9,108 nucleotides of DNA from Leptospira wolbachii serovar Codice str. CDC (GCF_000332515.2 NZ_AOGZ02000021.1:1-9108); one strand, 5' to 3'; shown: positions 1 to 6,120, numbered from the stretch's first letter. The notes: generated by a model from the letters alone, not told the origin. Translations and numbers: made by a program.

Positions 1-125
1 CCTCGCTCGGTCTGCGACACATTCCCCTTCTGTCACTCGCCTGCATTCGCAAGCTGCGTGCCAGTCCCTAACGTCCCGTCCGGGACTCAGGGTCGGGAAA
101 CGTCGTTAAGCCTGGTTCGTTATGC
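1..125 (+). repeat. attC1 site, partial (left end cut by window)
   Basis: This is the 3' part of an attC-like recombination site. It ends in the R' box GTTATGC (119-125) and shares the CTAACGTCCCG...CGGGACTCAGGG hairpin with the complete sites. The R'' half lies outside the window, so the cassette it closes is not visible. Its outer-stem right arm (CGTTAAGCC) differs from that of every other site here. Confidence 0.85.
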
Positions 126-153
126 GAAATAAAACAAAATAAATTTAAAATTA

Positions 154-318
154 ATGAATCCATTAAGTGTATTTGAAGCTATCGGACATTTCTTTTATTG
201 GATTCTCTATCTCGTGAATCCGGATTTCAAAGAAGAACAAAAAATCAAAGAAATAGAAAGAAAGGAACACCAACAATTAGTTTCGAAAATTGAAAAGAGA
301 AAAGACTCAAGAAAGTAA
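154..318 (+). CDS. Small 54-residue ORF, probably the 5' piece of the decayed gene
   Basis: An ATG 29 nt after the R' box opens a 54-codon frame ending in TAA. The product starts MNPLSVFEAIGHFFYWILYL, a hydrophobic segment that could be a membrane anchor or poor signal peptide. A strongly charged Lys/Glu-rich helix follows. Its position, first in the cassette and close to the attC, is where cassette genes start. It may stand alone as a small protein, but the phospholipase A2-like sequence that follows in shifted frames suggests it is the N-terminal remnant of that gene. No clear ribosome binding site is seen. Confidence 0.35.
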   Translation: MNPLSVFEAIGHFFYWILYLVNPDFKEEQKIKEIERKEHQQLVSKIEKRKDSRK

Positions 319-780
319 TAAGAAAGAATTCGAAGAAAATACGTTTAACTAAAATTAACAACAATGAAGATTTGCTCAAAATTTGTTTAGATGATCCAGT
401 TTTTTGTGATAATAACATAATTTTGAAAGAAAAAAATTAGAAGAGGAAATAAAAAATCCAGATCGTAGGAAAATATTTGAAGAAGAATGGAAAAATACAT
501 TCAAAAGTATTAACTATGGTTGTTATTGTAGAAATGAAACAAATTTATATATATATCCAAAATGTCCTATCGATGATATACTCACTCGATCAAGCTTGCA
601 AGTTAAGACACGATTGTTTAAAATCGGAAAATAAAACATGGGTGGACTCAGATTCTTTGCAAAACTGATTTCCTTTCTTTTCTCGAACGAATTCCATATT
701 CGAATAAAACTAATCTTTGTAAACTTTTTCAAATGAAGATGTTTTTATATTTACTGCTAACAAATATAAAGCTCTACTAA
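154..780 (+). pseudogene. Frameshifted gene with phospholipase A2-like core
   Basis: No single frame is open, but the pieces join into one plausible protein of about 200 residues. The frame changes near 318, at the A7 run 430-436, at 580-587 and near 655. The piece at 431-587 reads NYGCYCRNE and then KCPIDD. The piece at 588-668 continues LDQACKLRHDC. The third, ending at 780, reads LCKTDFLSFLERI. Removing one copy of the tandem ACTC at 580-587 joins PIDDI directly to LDQACKLRHDC. That recreates the phospholipase A2 signature: CYC before the calcium loop, then P-x-D, LD, C and the His-Asp dyad (codons 609-614). The usual glycines after CYC are absent, so activity was uncertain even before decay. 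The N-terminal part (154-318) starts with a hydrophobic stretch followed by a charged, coiled-coil-like tail. The family call is by motif only. Sequencing error could explain the A7 break but hardly the 4-bp duplication. Confidence 0.6.
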
Positions 781-818
781 AAATTAAGAATAAAATTAAT
801 TAAAAAATGTTTTACTTC

Positions 819-980
819 GCATAACAGCACCTAACCGCTTCGCTTCGGGACGAGCCCTCGCTTGGGCTGCGCCACATAGGCTTCTGGCACTCCCCTTGCA
901 TTCGCAAGTGTCGTTCCAGTCCCTAACGTCCCGTCCGGGACTCAGGGCCAGCCTACGTCGGTTAGTCTAGTTCGTTATGC
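819..980 (+). repeat. attC2 site
   Basis: A 162-bp attC-like site with R'' GCATAAC (819-825) and R' GTTATGC (974-980). The helices can be read directly. The outer stem is CTAACCG 831-837 with 959-965. A small hairpin is AGCCC 853-857 with 864-868. An inner stem, TAGGCT 877-882 with 950-955, encloses two hairpins. The first is CTGG 884-887 with 916-919, topped by CTTGC 895-899 with 904-908. The second is CCCT 921-924 with 944-947, topped by GTCCCG 928-933 with 936-941. It is nearly identical to attC8. Confidence 0.88.
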
Positions 981-2172
981 GCCATTTATAAAAATTTTGA
1001 GTTAAAATGGAAAAATTAAGAAACAAATTCAATACAATAATACTAATTTCAATATTAGTAACCCCTATCTTCTTAACACCAAGTGATCGAAAAGTCGAAA
1101 CTTCTAGAAGAAGTATACTCATAGGACACGAGAAATCTGTTACGTCTCTAATTCTAAGTAATGACCTAAATATACTAGCATCTGGTGCAGAAGATAAAAA
1201 AATAATTATCTGGGATTTAAAAACTAACAAGTTGATCACAACTTTACTAGGCCATGAAGAATTTATCACTTCACTTGCAATCAGCAACGACAATAAATAT
1301 TTACTATCGGGCGGTAAGGATAATAAAGCTATTCTCTGGGATCTAAAATCGGAGAAGCAAATTTGCAAAATCAATAAACATGGAAAGTTAATTCAAGCTA
1401 CAGGAATATCTGATGATTCAAAATATTTCGCTACAGCCGGCTTTTTCGAAAAGCAAATATATATTTGGAACACATCAGATTGTACATTATATAAAGAAAT
1501 AATTCATGACGATGATATTACAACGTTAAAATTTTCGACGGAAGAAGGTTCCTTAATTAGTGGTAGCGGAGGAAAAGGTATTCAAGATCTTTATATTTGG
1601 AATTTCCATAAAAATGAATTATTAAATAATTTTGGAGAACATGGAGACGGTGTTCACCAATTTACTTTTTCTAAAAACTACATTGGATCTGGGAGTAGAA
1701 ATAGCCCACTCAAATTATGGAATATAAAAAGCGGTCAATTAATGAATACTTTTATAGACTTGAATGAAAAATTAAATCAAACAGTCTATTCAATAGCAAT
1801 CAGTCCGTTAGAAAATAAAATTGCTGCAATCTATGATTTTAATTGTGATCTAGGAATTTGGAACGTAAATAATGGAAAACAAATTAGTTCTATTTACGGA
1901 AACGGGATTTGTTTCAGTGAAATTAAATTCACTGATGAAAACAATCTTCTTATTGTGAAGAGTAGAAAAAATGACATCGAAGTTATGCAATTGAATTTGC
2001 AATTATAAACGGCGCATAACAGCGTGGAAACGCTGCGCTTCGGCACTTACGGCCTCGCTTGGCCTGCGGCACATTTCTCTCCGTCACGCTTTTTTGCTTT
2101 CGCAAAAAGCGCGCCGACGCTAACGCCTACTCCGTAGGCTCAGCTACGAGAAACGTCGTCTCCACTAGTTCG
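975..2172 (+). mobile_element. Integron cassette 2 (exported WD40 protein)
   Basis: A single-gene cassette closed by attC3. The terminal inverted repeat is 974-991 (GTTATGCGCCATTTATAA) against 2003-2020. It matches at 17 of 18 positions, with the same A/C exception at position 11. The gene fills the cassette so fully that its stop codon lies inside the right terminal repeat. Confidence 0.85.
1007..2008 (+). CDS. WD40-repeat beta-propeller protein, probably exported
   Basis: The 333-residue product has a basic start and a hydrophobic segment at about residues 9-24, followed by a short linker. This looks like a signal peptide without a lipobox cysteine, or an N-terminal anchor. The rest is made of WD40 repeats: GH or H marks near 40, 82 and 125, and WD/WN endings at W69-D70, W111-D112, W154-N155, W198-N199, W238-N239 and W285-N286. 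A degenerate seventh blade ends near 327, giving about seven blades, enough for one closed propeller. Such propellers are protein-binding platforms without catalytic activity; the partner is unknown. The ATG follows the R' box by 26 nt, as usual for cassette genes, with only a weak GAG upstream. Bacterial WD40 proteins are often fused to kinases or caspases; this one stands alone. The repeat call is firm, the role is not known. Confidence 0.88.
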   Translation: MEKLRNKFNTIILISILVTPIFLTPSDRKVETSRRSILIGHEKSVTSLILSNDLNILASGAEDKKIIIWDLKTNKLITTLLGHEEFITSLAISNDNKYLLSGGKDNKAILWDLKSEKQICKINKHGKLIQATGISDDSKYFATAGFFEKQIYIWNTSDCTLYKEIIHDDDITTLKFSTEEGSLISGSGGKGIQDLYIWNFHKNELLNNFGEHGDGVHQFTFSKNYIGSGSRNSPLKLWNIKSGQLMNTFIDLNEKLNQTVYSIAISPLENKIAAIYDFNCDLGIWNVNNGKQISSIYGNGICFSEIKFTDENNLLIVKSRKNDIEVMQLNLQL

Positions 2173-2178
2173 TTATAC
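2014..2178 (+). repeat. attC3 site (second subfamily)
   Basis: A 165-bp attC-like site with R'' GCATAAC (2014-2020) and R' GTTATAC (2172-2178). R'' does not complement this R', but it does complement the first bases of its own cassette at 974-980, as expected because TTATAC here belongs to the next cassette. The interior differs from the main type, yet every helix is kept by compensatory changes: TTTCTC/GAGAAA, AGGCC-like/GGCCT and GCCTAC/GTAGGC. It groups with attC5. Confidence 0.87.
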
Positions 2179-2229
2179 GAAATTTGTGCAAATTTAATCT
2201 CTTAAATTAAAAATGTAGAAAAGAAACTA

Positions 2230-2266
2230 TTGACAAACAAAAGAAAATGTAATACAGTCGTATTAC
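2230..2266 (+). promoter_or_regulatory. Candidate promoter and operator of the VapBC-type operon
   Basis: TTGACA (2230-2235) is a perfect -35 box. At 17 bp spacing the -10 region falls at TACAGT (2253-2258). That region is covered by a perfect inverted repeat, GTAATAC-AGTC-GTATTAC (2249-2266), ending 10 nt before the antitoxin ATG. RHH antitoxins of this family bind such palindromes to repress their own operon, so this is the likely operator. Transcription would start very near the ATG, which fits the lack of a ribosome binding site. Confidence 0.6.
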
Positions 2267-2275
2267 GGTTCTGCC

Positions 2276-2521
2276 ATGATAAGTTTAAGATTACCAGAAG
2301 AATTAGAAAAAAAACTTTCAGAAGTTGCTAAAATTGAAAACAAAAGCAAATCAGAAGTAATTAAAGAATCTTTAGTTTACTACATTGATAATTTTGCAAA
2401 GCAACCTTCTGCCTATGAGTTAGGTGAAAAATATTTTGGTTTATATAAAAGCGGGATTTCCGATAAATCTATTAACCATCAGAAGTATATAAAAGATGCT
2501 TTAAATAAGAAGCATAAATGA
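2276..2521 (+). CDS. Ribbon-helix-helix antitoxin (VapB/CopG type)
   Basis: The 81-residue product begins with the RHH fold: a short beta strand (ISLRLP, residues 2-7), then helices at about 8-20 and 24-38 separated by a turn with KSKSE. RHH dimers bind DNA through the strand pair. The C-terminal 40 residues would wrap the toxin. The stop overlaps the toxin start in an ATGA, so the two are translationally coupled. This is the classical antitoxin-first order, with autoregulation through the palindrome just upstream. No ribosome binding site precedes the ATG, and the transcript may be nearly leaderless. The fold and role are clear; the exact subfamily is not. Confidence 0.88.
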   Translation: MISLRLPEELEKKLSEVAKIENKSKSEVIKESLVYYIDNFAKQPSAYELGEKYFGLYKSGISDKSINHQKYIKDALNKKHK

Positions 2522-2943
2522 TTAAAGCTATTATTGATACTGGGCCTATAGTTGCATTCTTCGACGAATCTGATAATTATTGCCTACAATGTAGATCCTT
2601 TCTTAAAAACTTTAAAGGCAGATTATTTACATCACTTGCGGTAGTTACTGAAGTATCTTATTTATTATCTGACAACAAAAGAATACAAAAAGCCTTCATC
2701 GAATGGATTGATAACAACGCAATTTCAATATTAAATCAGGATAATGAGCAATTTGGTTCAATTCTGTTTTTTATGGACAAATATGCTGATCGACCAATGG
2801 ACTTTGCTGACGCTTCACTTATGACTATTTCAGAAGCATATGAAATCCAGAATATCTTCACCTTAGATAGTGATTTCCGATTCTATAAATCAAAAAAAGG
2901 AAAGTCTTTAAAAATCATCAACGAAAGCATGATAAAAGACTAA
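2518..2943 (+). CDS. vapC: PIN-domain ribonuclease toxin (VapC type)
   Basis: The 141-residue product is a full-length PIN domain. It starts AIIDTGPIVAFFDESD, giving the first acidic residue D7. The second is E45 in VVTEVSYLL. The third group is D95 and D98 in MDFADASL, and the last are D117 and D119 in FTLDSDFRFY. These residues hold the metal ions used to cut RNA; VapC toxins usually cleave tRNA or rRNA and stop translation. The gene follows the antitoxin with a 4-nt overlap, so it is made with its inhibitor. All catalytic residues are present and the length is normal, so the module looks intact. The specific RNA target cannot be told from sequence. Confidence 0.9.
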   Translation: MIKAIIDTGPIVAFFDESDNYCLQCRSFLKNFKGRLFTSLAVVTEVSYLLSDNKRIQKAFIEWIDNNAISILNQDNEQFGSILFFMDKYADRPMDFADASLMTISEAYEIQNIFTLDSDFRFYKSKKGKSLKIINESMIKD

Positions 2944-2959
2944 TTAAAGCACAAACTTC

Positions 2960-3121
2960 GTATAACAGCGGGGAAACGCTTCGCTTCGGCACAAGGCCTC
3001 GCTTGGGCTGCGCCACATTTCCCTTCTGTCACTCGCTCGCATACGCAAGCTCCGTGCCAGTCCCTAAACGTCCCGTCGGGACTCAGGGTCGGGAAACGTC
3101 GTCTCCCCTAGTTCGTTATAC
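2960..3121 (+). repeat. attC4 site
   Basis: A 162-bp attC-like site of the main type, with R'' GTATAAC (2960-2966) and R' GTTATAC (3115-3121). The outer stem is GGGGAAACG/CGTCTCCCC and the inner stem TTTCCC/GGGAAA. The GTCCCG/CGGGAC hairpin is closed by a single T, unlike the TC or TT loops elsewhere. Confidence 0.88.
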
Positions 3122-3206
3122 GCAAGTTGCTAAAATCTAACTATTTCTTTAAAAATTAAGCTTAGATTAGGAAATAAAATAAGAAATGCCCGAAAAAATT
3201 AGTAGA

Positions 3207-3234
3207 TTTATGATAGCATATTTGATATCATAAA
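3207..3234 (+). promoter_or_regulatory. Candidate operator of the PIN/RHH operon
   Basis: A perfect 9-bp inverted repeat, TTTATGATA (3207-3215) and TATCATAAA (3226-3234), is separated by 10 bp and ends 3 nt before the toxin GTG. Its place directly at the start of the operon suggests a binding site for the RHH antitoxin encoded downstream. No confident -35/-10 pair was found around it. Confidence 0.45.
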
Positions 3235-3237
3235 TTA

Positions 3238-3591
3238 GTGAGGGTCACTATTGATACAAACGTCTTATATCAAGCTCTAAGAGATAGTAGAGGTGCTTCA
3301 CATTTTATACTAGCTTTAGTTGAAAACAGGAAAATTGAATTAGCTCTATCAACTCCAGTTTTTATAGAATATTCGGATGTTTTACTTAGAGATAAGTCAA
3401 TCTCTGATTTAGGCTTATCTAAAAAGGAAATTAATCTTGTTTTGGATTTCCTTGCTTTGGTGGCTACGCCTTTTTCTATTAACTATTTACTAAGACCTAA
3501 TCTTGGGGACGAAAACGACAACCTTTTTGTTGAACTTGCTTTTGCAAGTAACAGTCGATACCTAATTACTTCAAATATTAAAGATTTTTAA
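3238..3591 (+). CDS. PIN-family toxin (COG1569-like), truncated by a frameshift
   Basis: The 117-residue product from a GTG start is a PIN domain of the type paired with HicB-like antitoxins. It shows D6 in VTIDTNVLYQAL, E44 in PVFIEYSDVL, D91/D94 in LGDENDNLFVELAFAS, and ends YLITSNIKDF. The stop at 3589-3591 falls in a T5 run (3585-3589). Skipping one T opens a frame that continues NQNKDLKFDSF, KVITPTDF and TKFWRLNYE to a stop at 3674-3676. That tail is the typical C-terminus of this family and would overlap the antitoxin start by 8 nt. So the gene carries a one-base insertion, is decoded by slippage or +1 frameshifting at TTT-TAA, or the read has an error. The four acidic positions survive in the short product. 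Confidence 0.8.
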   Translation: MRVTIDTNVLYQALRDSRGASHFILALVENRKIELALSTPVFIEYSDVLLRDKSISDLGLSKKEINLVLDFLALVATPFSINYLLRPNLGDENDNLFVELAFASNSRYLITSNIKDF

Positions 3592-3676
3592 CCAAAATAA
3601 AGATCTAAAATTTGATTCCTTTAAAGTTATTACTCCCACAGATTTCACTAAATTTTGGAGATTAAATTATGAATAA
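3592..3676 (+). pseudogene. Out-of-frame C-terminal tail of the PIN toxin
   Basis: This stretch encodes, one frame away from the upstream gene, the C-terminal residues expected after NIKDF in this toxin family. The FKVITPTDFTKFW segment resembles the usual ITPxEF ending. It is translated only if one T of the 3585-3589 run is lost or skipped. Confidence 0.65.
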
Positions 3677-3929
3677 AAAAAATGTGCTCACCATTCGTAT
3701 TCCAGAAGATCTTAAAGAAAGAATTGAAAAAACTGCTGCGACACAAGGTGTTTCTCTTAATCAATTTGCTTTATATGCTTTTACAAGAGGCATCAGCGAT
3801 ATTGACACTGCTAACTTTTTCAAAAAACGCATTCAAGGAAAAACTAATGAATCAATTGAAGACGGATTTAAGAAAGTTATGGGGAAAGTCGGAAAGAAAG
3901 ATAAAATTCCTACTTGGGATAAACTCTAG
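3669..3929 (+). CDS. RHH/HicB-like antitoxin partner of the PIN toxin
   Basis: The 86-residue product has an N-terminal ribbon-helix-helix fold. The strand is NVLTIRIP (5-12), a helix runs from DLKERIEKTAAT, and a second helix from SLNQFALYAFTRGI (29-42). The second helix resembles the HicB-like antitoxins found next to COG1569 PIN toxins. The acidic and basic C-terminus probably contacts the toxin. A good ribosome binding site, GGAG at 3657-3660, lies 8 nt before the ATG and within the toxin reading frame, so this gene can be translated independently of the toxin frameshift. The order is toxin first, the reverse of cassette 3. The inverted repeat at 3207-3234 is its probable operator. Confidence 0.82.
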   Translation: MNKKNVLTIRIPEDLKERIEKTAATQGVSLNQFALYAFTRGISDIDTANFFKKRIQGKTNESIEDGFKKVMGKVGKKDKIPTWDKL

Positions 3930-3948
3930 TTCTATAGTAGCAACCAGC

Positions 3949-4110
3949 GTATAACAGCGTGGAAACGCTGCGCTTCGGCACAAGGCCTCGCTTGGCCTGC
4001 GGCACATTCCTCTCCGTCACGCTTCTCGCTCTGCAAGAAGGCGCGCCGACGCTAACGCCTACTCCGTAGGCTCAGCTACGAGGAACGTCGTCTCCACTAG
4101 TTCGTTATGC
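3949..4110 (+). repeat. attC5 site (second subfamily)
   Basis: A 162-bp attC-like site with R'' GTATAAC (3949-3955) and R' GTTATGC (4104-4110). The interior is close to attC3: outer stem GTGGAAACG/CGTCTCCAC, inner stem TTCCTC/GAGGAA, hairpins AGGCC/GGCCT and GCCTAC/GTAGGC. All are compensatory replacements of the main-type helices. Confidence 0.87.
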
Positions 4111-4133
4111 GAAATTCTTTGAATAAATAGTAT

Positions 4134-4898
4134 ATGAAGCCGATAGATACTATATATAACGGATACAAATTTAGGTCCCGATTAGAAGCTCGATGGGCAG
4201 TTTTTTTCGATAATATTAATTTATCATACATATATGAAAAAGAAGGTTTCGATCTTGATGGAACTTGGTATTTGCCAGACTTTTGGATCGAAAATTGGCA
4301 ATGCTGGATTGAGATTAAACCTGATATTCCTGATCTAACAAAATCGAATGTTAGAGAATATAATCTTTGCCATAAATTAGCAAAATATCTTAACCAAAAT
4401 GTTCTATTGGTAGGAGGTAATCCTTGGAGCAAAGATAATTCAATCCAATCCTACCAAAAACATACTAGAGAATATGATATAGCCATTTTCACGACTCCTA
4501 ACTTAATAGAAAACGGTTTTAACTTCAAAGACAAGCAATTTCAAAAAGGAATTATAAACATAAGCAATAATGGAATAATTTGTCCTTTAGAAAAAGAATT
4601 TTATACAAATGAAATGTATTTGTATAGAATTGTAAAAATTATAAATTCTATTTACCCAAATTTAGTCTCAGTTATACCAGAGAAAGATGAAATAGAGAAA
4701 ATTATAGAAGTTGATAAAAAATATTACCAACAAAAGTATTCTAAAAATCATCCAAAATGGTACTACGGAATATCCTGTACAGGCTTAGGTTTCCAATATG
4801 AAGAAAATTTGGCGTATTTAAATTGCATGCCAAATCTTCAGAAGCCTAGCAAGGCACTAATGAATGCATTCTCTATATCAAGACAATTTAGATTCTAA
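4134..4898 (+). CDS. PD-(D/E)XK nuclease-fold protein
   Basis: The first 65 residues of this 254-residue product match a nuclease-like pattern seen in many phage and mobile-element proteins. YKFRSRLEARWAVFFD (11-26) supplies E18, followed by YIYEKEGFDL. Next comes GTWYLPDFWI with D49, and then CWIEIKP with E60 and K62. Together, E18, D49 and E60-x-K62 form the metal-binding and catalytic set of the PD-(D/E)XK fold, which hydrolyses DNA phosphodiester bonds. The remaining about 190 residues show no domain I recognise. The gene starts 23 nt after the R' box without a clear ribosome binding site and is followed 21 nt later by a lipoprotein gene. No methyltransferase or recombinase partner lies nearby, so a restriction role has no support. 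It could be a repair, phage or anti-phage nuclease. Confidence 0.72.
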   Translation: MKPIDTIYNGYKFRSRLEARWAVFFDNINLSYIYEKEGFDLDGTWYLPDFWIENWQCWIEIKPDIPDLTKSNVREYNLCHKLAKYLNQNVLLVGGNPWSKDNSIQSYQKHTREYDIAIFTTPNLIENGFNFKDKQFQKGIINISNNGIICPLEKEFYTNEMYLYRIVKIINSIYPNLVSVIPEKDEIEKIIEVDKKYYQQKYSKNHPKWYYGISCTGLGFQYEENLAYLNCMPNLQKPSKALMNAFSISRQFRF

Positions 4899-4919
4899 AA
4901 TAATAAAAAGGAAAATCAA

Positions 4920-5435
4920 ATGAAAGATCAATTAAAAAAATACTCTTTTCTGGTGATTACAACATTGATTATCAATTGTAATTCAAACTCAAAAGATAAT
5001 AATAACTACATTCCGTTACTAAATATGCCCAAATTAGTTTCAGAATTAAATAAAAACGGATTTAAAACGGAAAAGAGTATATTTGAAGATAATTCATTTT
5101 TAAACGAAAACATCTACATCTCTGACTATATGGAATATAGAATTAAATTATATTCTGCACAAGACGAAAATAAAGTATCAAATATACGCTTAGTTGCGAA
5201 TATAATAGAAGTAAATAAAGGAAATATTGATGTCAGCTATAGCCTATTCAATGATTTCACCAAACTTGAAATACTTGAAAAAAACAATAAAATCCAGGAA
5301 GCACAAAATTGGTTAAAGCTGAACTTTAATAATGATAAATCAAGTCTACAAATTGAAGGTCTACTTTTTACTATATATGCGCCCACAAAGTTCGTAAGAA
5401 TGTTAACAATCGAACCGTTAGAAAAGAATCTTTAG
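4920..5435 (+). CDS. Small predicted lipoprotein of unknown function
   Basis: The 171-residue product starts with a lipoprotein signal peptide: basic MKDQLKK, hydrophobic core at about 8-18, and the lipobox IINC with Cys20 as the lipidated residue. An Asn/Ser-rich linker follows. The mature part is mixed alpha/beta with no motif I recognise. AAGGA at 4908-4912 is a good ribosome binding site 7 nt before the ATG. The gene lies 21 nt behind the nuclease-like gene and the two are probably cotranscribed, but a periplasmic or surface lipoprotein has no obvious link to a cytoplasmic nuclease. The stop lies just before the right terminal repeat. Confidence 0.75.
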   Translation: MKDQLKKYSFLVITTLIINCNSNSKDNNNYIPLLNMPKLVSELNKNGFKTEKSIFEDNSFLNENIYISDYMEYRIKLYSAQDENKVSNIRLVANIIEVNKGNIDVSYSLFNDFTKLEILEKNNKIQEAQNWLKLNFNNDKSSLQIEGLLFTIYAPTKFVRMLTIEPLEKNL

Positions 5436-5449
5436 AAACAAAGAACTTC

Positions 5450-5611
5450 GCATAACAGCGCGGAAACGCTTCGCTTCGGGACGAGCCCTCGCTCGGTCTG
5501 CGACACATTCCCCTTCTGGCACTCGCTTGCATACGCAAGCTACGTGACCAGTCCCTAACGTCCCGTCGGGACTCAGGGTCGGGGAACGTCGTCTCCGCTA
5601 TTTCGTTATGC
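5450..5611 (+). repeat. attC6 site
   Basis: A 162-bp main-type site with R'' GCATAAC (5450-5456) and R' GTTATGC (5605-5611). The outer stem is GCGGAAACG/CGTCTCCGC and the inner stem TTCCCC/GGGGAA. The base before the R' spacer reads CTATTTC where most sites have CTAGTTC. Confidence 0.88.
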
Positions 5612-5676
5612 GAAATTAGGTAAAAAGAAATTTTAAATATCCTTATATAAAAAAAAATAACAGAGCTTAATTTACT

Positions 5677-6120
5677 ATGCCAAACTTAATTACAATAATA
5701 AGATATCCTTACGAAGAACCTTATCTCTTGAATCTTTTAATAAAGGCTACTAATGGTATTTTTACTGGAGAATTAGAAATTTACGATAGCACTGATTCAC
5801 TTAAAAATTGTGCCAACTGTTTAATGAATTTCCCCAAATGCGCAACAGATGAATTCATATGGGAATTAGGTTCTGAAGACAAAATTAACAGATTTGTATT
5901 CTTTTTTAAATTTCGTGTTTATATTACAGATTCTACTGGGACGTGTGCAATTAATGTAAGATTTAATAATAACCAAAAACCGCCAGATTTGGCTATTTCA
6001 GAATTTTCCATTAAAACAGACGCAGCAGGTATAAACAATCTAGGCAAACTGTTTCTAACTTTTTCCGAATTGAAGAAAGAAACACTAATCTGGGATGGAA
6101 GAGATGGAGATTTATATTAA
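5677..6120 (+). CDS. Conserved-looking hypothetical protein, 147 residues
   Basis: I do not recognise a named family. The product has a compact alternating beta pattern: TIIRYPYEEPYLLNLLIKA, then FTGELEIYDSTDSL, FIWELGSED, FFFKFRVYITDSTG, INVRFNNNQ, then a possible helix and WDGRDGDL at the end. It has no signal peptide or membrane segment, so it is probably cytoplasmic. Cysteines at 45, 48 and 55 (CANC...KC) plus C90 could form a metal site, but this is speculative. The ATG lies 65 nt after the R' box. GAG at 5663-5665 is a weak ribosome binding site and TATATA at 5644-5649 a possible -10 box. Small soluble orphan proteins of this kind are common cassette cargo. Confidence 0.7.
   Translation: MPNLITIIRYPYEEPYLLNLLIKATNGIFTGELEIYDSTDSLKNCANCLMNFPKCATDEFIWELGSEDKINRFVFFFKFRVYITDSTGTCAINVRFNNNQKPPDLAISEFSIKTDAAGINNLGKLFLTFSELKKETLIWDGRDGDLY

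Larger units (their letters stand above)
120..974 (+). mobile_element. Integron cassette 1 (decayed phospholipase A2-like gene)
   Basis: The cassette runs from the first T of one R' box to the G of the next and closes with attC2. Its ends form an 18-nt inverted repeat, 119-136 (GTTATGCGAAATAAAACA) against 808-825. The two match at 17 of 18 positions, the exception being position 11 (A at the left end, C facing it at the right). The body is AT-rich and holds only a frameshifted gene. Confidence 0.8.
2173..3115 (+). mobile_element. Integron cassette 3 (RHH antitoxin and PIN toxin)
   Basis: A toxin-antitoxin cassette closed by attC4. The terminal inverted repeat is 2172-2189 (GTTATACGAAATTTGTGC) against 2949-2966. 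It matches at 17 of 18 positions, again except position 11. It carries its own candidate promoter-operator region at 2230-2266. Confidence 0.85.
3116..4104 (+). mobile_element. Integron cassette 4 (PIN toxin and RHH antitoxin)
   Basis: A second toxin-antitoxin cassette, closed by attC5. The terminal inverted repeat is 3115-3132 (GTTATACGCAAGTTGCTA) against 3938-3955. It matches at 16 of 18 positions; the exceptions are position 10 and the invariant position 11. Here the toxin gene comes first. Confidence 0.85.
4105..5605 (+). mobile_element. Integron cassette 5 (nuclease-like protein and lipoprotein)
   Basis: The longest cassette here, closed by attC6, with two genes and no attC between them. 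The terminal inverted repeat is 4104-4121 (GTTATGCGAAATTCTTTG) against 5439-5456. It matches at 17 of 18 positions, with the A/C exception at position 11. Confidence 0.85.

Noticed and set aside
477..668. 63-codon frame taken as an independent gene
   Set aside because: Its middle carries the LDQACKLRHDC half of a phospholipase A2 motif whose first half is in another frame, so it is a fragment of the broken gene.
523..732. Antisense frame in cassette 1
   Set aside because: It covers the decayed phospholipase-like gene on the opposite strand and shows no recognisable domain.
967..1374. Antisense open frame opposite the WD40 gene
   Set aside because: It lies wholly against the WD40 coding strand and partly over the attC, shows no domain, and every supported gene here is on the + strand.
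3682..3954. Second + frame over the RHH antitoxin
   Set aside because: It overlaps the antitoxin almost completely, has no ribosome binding site and ends in the attC repeat; the antitoxin frame has both the fold and a GGAG.
4097..4432. Antisense open frame opposite the nuclease-like gene
   Set aside because: It mirrors the E18/D49/E60-K62 region of the + strand gene and runs into attC5, so it is a coding shadow.
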